Source: CAYRJA01 sp964424455 (GTDB lineage Bacteria > Bacteroidota > Bacteroidia > Chitinophagales > UBA10324). From it: a stretch of DNA of 46,074 nucleotides. The stretch is from assembly GCA_964424455.1 (NCBI GenBank), contig CAYRJA010000009.1, positions 1 to 46,074 on the forward strand. The letters run 5' to 3'. Both the position numbers and the translations under genes were made by a program. The stretch's first letter is position 1. Each line of letters begins with the position of its first letter. A model generated the notes under the pieces. The model was not told the origin of the DNA and made no database searches. It was given only the letters and a program-made list of their open reading frames with translations. This document shows, one piece after another, positions 44,519-46,074 of this stretch.

Positions 44519-45568
44519 ATGTCCTCACTCCATTATTATCCTTATGATTTAAAACTTGCTGAGCCGTTTGCTGTCTCAGCCAACACACGATTACATACAG
44601 AATCCATTTTTGTTGAAATAAAATCAGGAAATAAAACCGGCTATGGTCAGGCATCTTTTCCGCCTTACCTGAAAGACAAAAGAGAAGATGACCTGAAGTT
44701 TTTGTCATCTATTGATTTCAGCAATATACCGGAATCATTTTCATTACAGCAGGTGCGGCAGTATATTGACACGATTTCTCCCGGCAATATGCCTGCGAAA
44801 GCGGCTATTGATATGGCGTTGTATGATTTGGAAGGTAAACAAAGGAATATGCCTGTTTACGAACTATTAGGATTAAATTATAACCGGAAGATTTTCAGTT
44901 CTTACACTATCGGTATGGGTGATGACAGTTTTATTATTCGCCAGTTACAATGCGCTGCATCTTTTAATTCATTGAAAATAAAATTAGGAGGAGATTTAAA
45001 AAGAAATAAAGAAACTGTAACACTTATCCGTCAATATTCGTCTGCTCCGGTAGGTATTGATTTCAATCAGGGATTGCTGAATGTGAAAGATGCTATGCTT
45101 ATGATTGAATGGCTGACAGACAAGAACATTTATCTTGTTGAACAACCGCTTCCTTCTTCTATGGAGAGGGAGTATGAATGGCTGAAAATAAACAGTCCGA
45201 TAGAAATTTTCGCTGATGAATCCATTCAGGATATAAATGATTTGATGAAAAGACAGCAGCAGTTTCATGGTGTAAACATCAAACTGATGAAATGTGGTGG
45301 ACTCCACAATGCTTATCTGATGGCAACAGAAGCGCAAAGAATGGGAATGAAACTAATGTTGGGCTGTATGACAGAATCTGCGCTGGCTGTAACAGCAGCA
45401 GCTCATCTTGCTCCGATGTTTGATTATATTGATTTAGATGGAAATCTTTCAATTATTAACGATGAGTTTTCAGGATTGAAAATAGAAAACGGAGAAGTTA
45501 TGCTTCCGGCAAGCCCCGGATTAGGTGTAAAAAAAGCAGATACGATTCAACTACAAGAGGGTGGATAA
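44519..45568 (+). CDS. L-Ala-D/L-Glu (dipeptide) epimerase, enolase superfamily
   Basis: A 349-residue enolase-superfamily enzyme that likely epimerises L-Ala-D-Glu from recycled murein. The N-terminal capping domain (about 1-120) is followed by the barrel with the catalytic K153/K155 (LKIKL), metal ligands D181 (GIDFNQG), E208 (LVEQPLP) and D233 (FADES), catalytic K255 in NIKLMKCGG, and the D305-L-D307 motif that binds the dipeptide amino group. All are present. It stands alone, in front of a bacilliredoxin gene. Confidence 0.9.
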   Translation: MSSLHYYPYDLKLAEPFAVSANTRLHTESIFVEIKSGNKTGYGQASFPPYLKDKREDDLKFLSSIDFSNIPESFSLQQVRQYIDTISPGNMPAKAAIDMALYDLEGKQRNMPVYELLGLNYNRKIFSSYTIGMGDDSFIIRQLQCAASFNSLKIKLGGDLKRNKETVTLIRQYSSAPVGIDFNQGLLNVKDAMLMIEWLTDKNIYLVEQPLPSSMEREYEWLKINSPIEIFADESIQDINDLMKRQQQFHGVNIKLMKCGGLHNAYLMATEAQRMGMKLMLGCMTESALAVTAAAHLAPMFDYIDLDGNLSIINDEFSGLKIENGEVMLPASPGLGVKKADTIQLQEGG

Positions 45569-45583
45569 ACGGAAATAATTTTA

Positions 45584-45615
45584 TGTGGCGATATTAATGA
45601 GTTGGCTTACTTTTG
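45584..45615 (+). promoter_or_regulatory. Probable promoter of the bacilliredoxin gene
   Basis: TACTTTTG at 45608-45615 fits TAnnTTTG; TGTG at 45584-45587, 20 bases upstream, is a one-mismatch -33 element. The start codon is 21 bases downstream. Confidence 0.5.
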
Positions 45616-45636
45616 CCACACTAAATCAAATTAGAA

Positions 45637-46050
45637 ATGTATCCAGAAGAATTTGTTGCCCCAATGCGGAATGAGTTGATTTCAAATGGTTTTGAAGAAT
45701 TGAAAACCGCCGAAAATACTGAAGCCGCTATAAAAGATAATAAAGGAACCATGCTGCTGATGGTAAATTCTGTTTGCGGTTGCGCTGCAGGTACTGCCCG
45801 TCCCGGAGTGTTAGCGTCTCTTAAGGCGGAAAAAAAACCTGGAAAATTAGTTACAGTTTTTGCAGGTGTTGACACAGAAGCTACAGAAATGGCAAGAGGT
45901 TATATGCTTCCTTATCCACCTTCTTCACCTTCAGTCGCTTTATTTAAAGATGGCAAATTAGTACACATGCTGGAACGGCATCATATCGAAGGCAGGACAG
46001 CAGAGCAGATAGCACAACACCTGCAGCAGGTGTACAATCACTTTTGCTGA
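45637..46050 (+). CDS. BrxA/BrxB-family bacilliredoxin
   Basis: A complete 137-residue protein of the YphP/YqiW family. C47-G-C49 in NSVCGCAAGTARPG is the unusual CGC redox motif of bacilliredoxins, and PPSSPSVALFKDGKLVHMLERH with the cis-Pro-type strand follows. In Firmicutes these reverse bacillithiolation; in Bacteroidota, where bacillithiol is also found in some members, a similar thiol-disulfide role is likely. Confidence 0.92.
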   Translation: MYPEEFVAPMRNELISNGFEELKTAENTEAAIKDNKGTMLLMVNSVCGCAAGTARPGVLASLKAEKKPGKLVTVFAGVDTEATEMARGYMLPYPPSSPSVALFKDGKLVHMLERHHIEGRTAEQIAQHLQQVYNHFC

Positions 46051-46074
46051 GCTTTTTCATACGCCTGATAATTG

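Larger units (their letters stand above)
1189..45394. repeat. Dispersed TGTTACAG/CTGTAACA octamer, about 48 copies
   Basis: By manual scan the octamer occurs about 48 times, at roughly one per kb. Examples: 1189, 2227, 3597, 4323, 4857, 5136, 6354, 7079, 8801, 9710, 9994, 10325, 11351, 14781, 16437, 17271, 19213, 19384, 20629, 20768, 27165, 35592, 37037, 37150, 37752, 38603, 42940, 43843, 44165, 44339, 45387. About 25 are the full near-palindrome CTGTWACAG; another group reads AAGTGTTACAG in one orientation. Orientation is balanced (about 26 to 22). It lies inside genes of both directions and in all three codon phases (for example LLQ at 4323, NVTV at 1189, CYS at 37150). Nature unknown. Confidence 0.8.

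Noticed and set aside
112..46074. tRNA, rRNA or CRISPR
   Set aside because: No T-loop-like GGTTCGAATCC patterns, rRNA blocks or regularly spaced repeats were seen by eye on either strand.

Overview
The window is one end of a draft contig from a bacterium of the phylum Bacteroidota. The evidence is the LpxC-FabZ fusion, several type IX secretion (T9SS) C-terminal sorting domains, a PorU-type C25 peptidase next to a PorV/PorQ-family barrel, a TonB-dependent receptor paired with a DUF4249 lipoprotein, AT-rich DNA, promoters of the TTTG / TAnnTTTG type, and almost no Shine-Dalgarno sites. I cannot name genus or family. The first 111 bases are not genomic: a poly-C run is followed by the 58-nt Illumina P5/TruSeq adapter.

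Layout. 112-545 is the tail of a T9SS-secreted protein, closed by a strong terminator. 809-4825 holds the lipid A genes lpxD, lpxC-fabZ and lpxA, then a lone ABC ATPase. 4906-11005 (minus) holds a PorV/PorQ-family barrel gene and a very long PorU/PorU2-type peptidase gene cut by two 10-N assembly gaps. 11191-15084 carries a methyltransferase, a DUF6498 membrane protein and the uppP-truB-ribF operon. 15287-17653 is a K+-dependent membrane pyrophosphatase with an unusual Cys/Met-rich tail. It is followed by a DUF6364/PIN toxin-antitoxin pair with a clear operator, then cmk, trxB, a receptor/DUF4249 pair, clpS and prmC. 24879-32437 is more accessory: a Gln/Pro-rich protein, a large secreted propeller-like protein, an arylsulfotransferase-like protein, a coiled-coil membrane protein, a small lipoprotein and an outer-membrane barrel. 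32453-35321 (minus) is a methyltransferase, PAP2 phosphatase, ZIP transporter and enoyl-CoA hydratase run. 35430-37974 is a divergent pair of T9SS cargo genes. 38343-41627 is a compact haem-copper oxidase-like operon (CuA subunit II, subunit I, Sco, small membrane protein). A GT-C-type membrane protein, a second arylsulfotransferase-like protein, a dipeptide epimerase and a bacilliredoxin finish the window.

Three signals stand out beyond ordinary annotation. (1) The octamer TGTTACAG/CTGTAACA, often as the near-palindrome CTGTWACAG, occurs about 48 times by my manual count, roughly once per kb. It lies on both strands, in genes of either orientation and in all three reading frames, where fewer than two or so are expected. 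This resembles a DNA-uptake, Chi-like or nucleoid-organising sequence and I do not recognise it as a described one. (2) Subunit I of the haem-copper operon has all six metal-binding histidines, but Asn stands where oxygen-reducing A/B-type enzymes have the cross-linked Tyr, so it may be a CuA-type NO reductase. (3) The pyrophosphatase carries a 79-residue tail with 13 Cys and 10 Met.

No tRNA, rRNA, CRISPR array or intact insertion sequence was seen. Counts and coordinates of motifs were made by eye.
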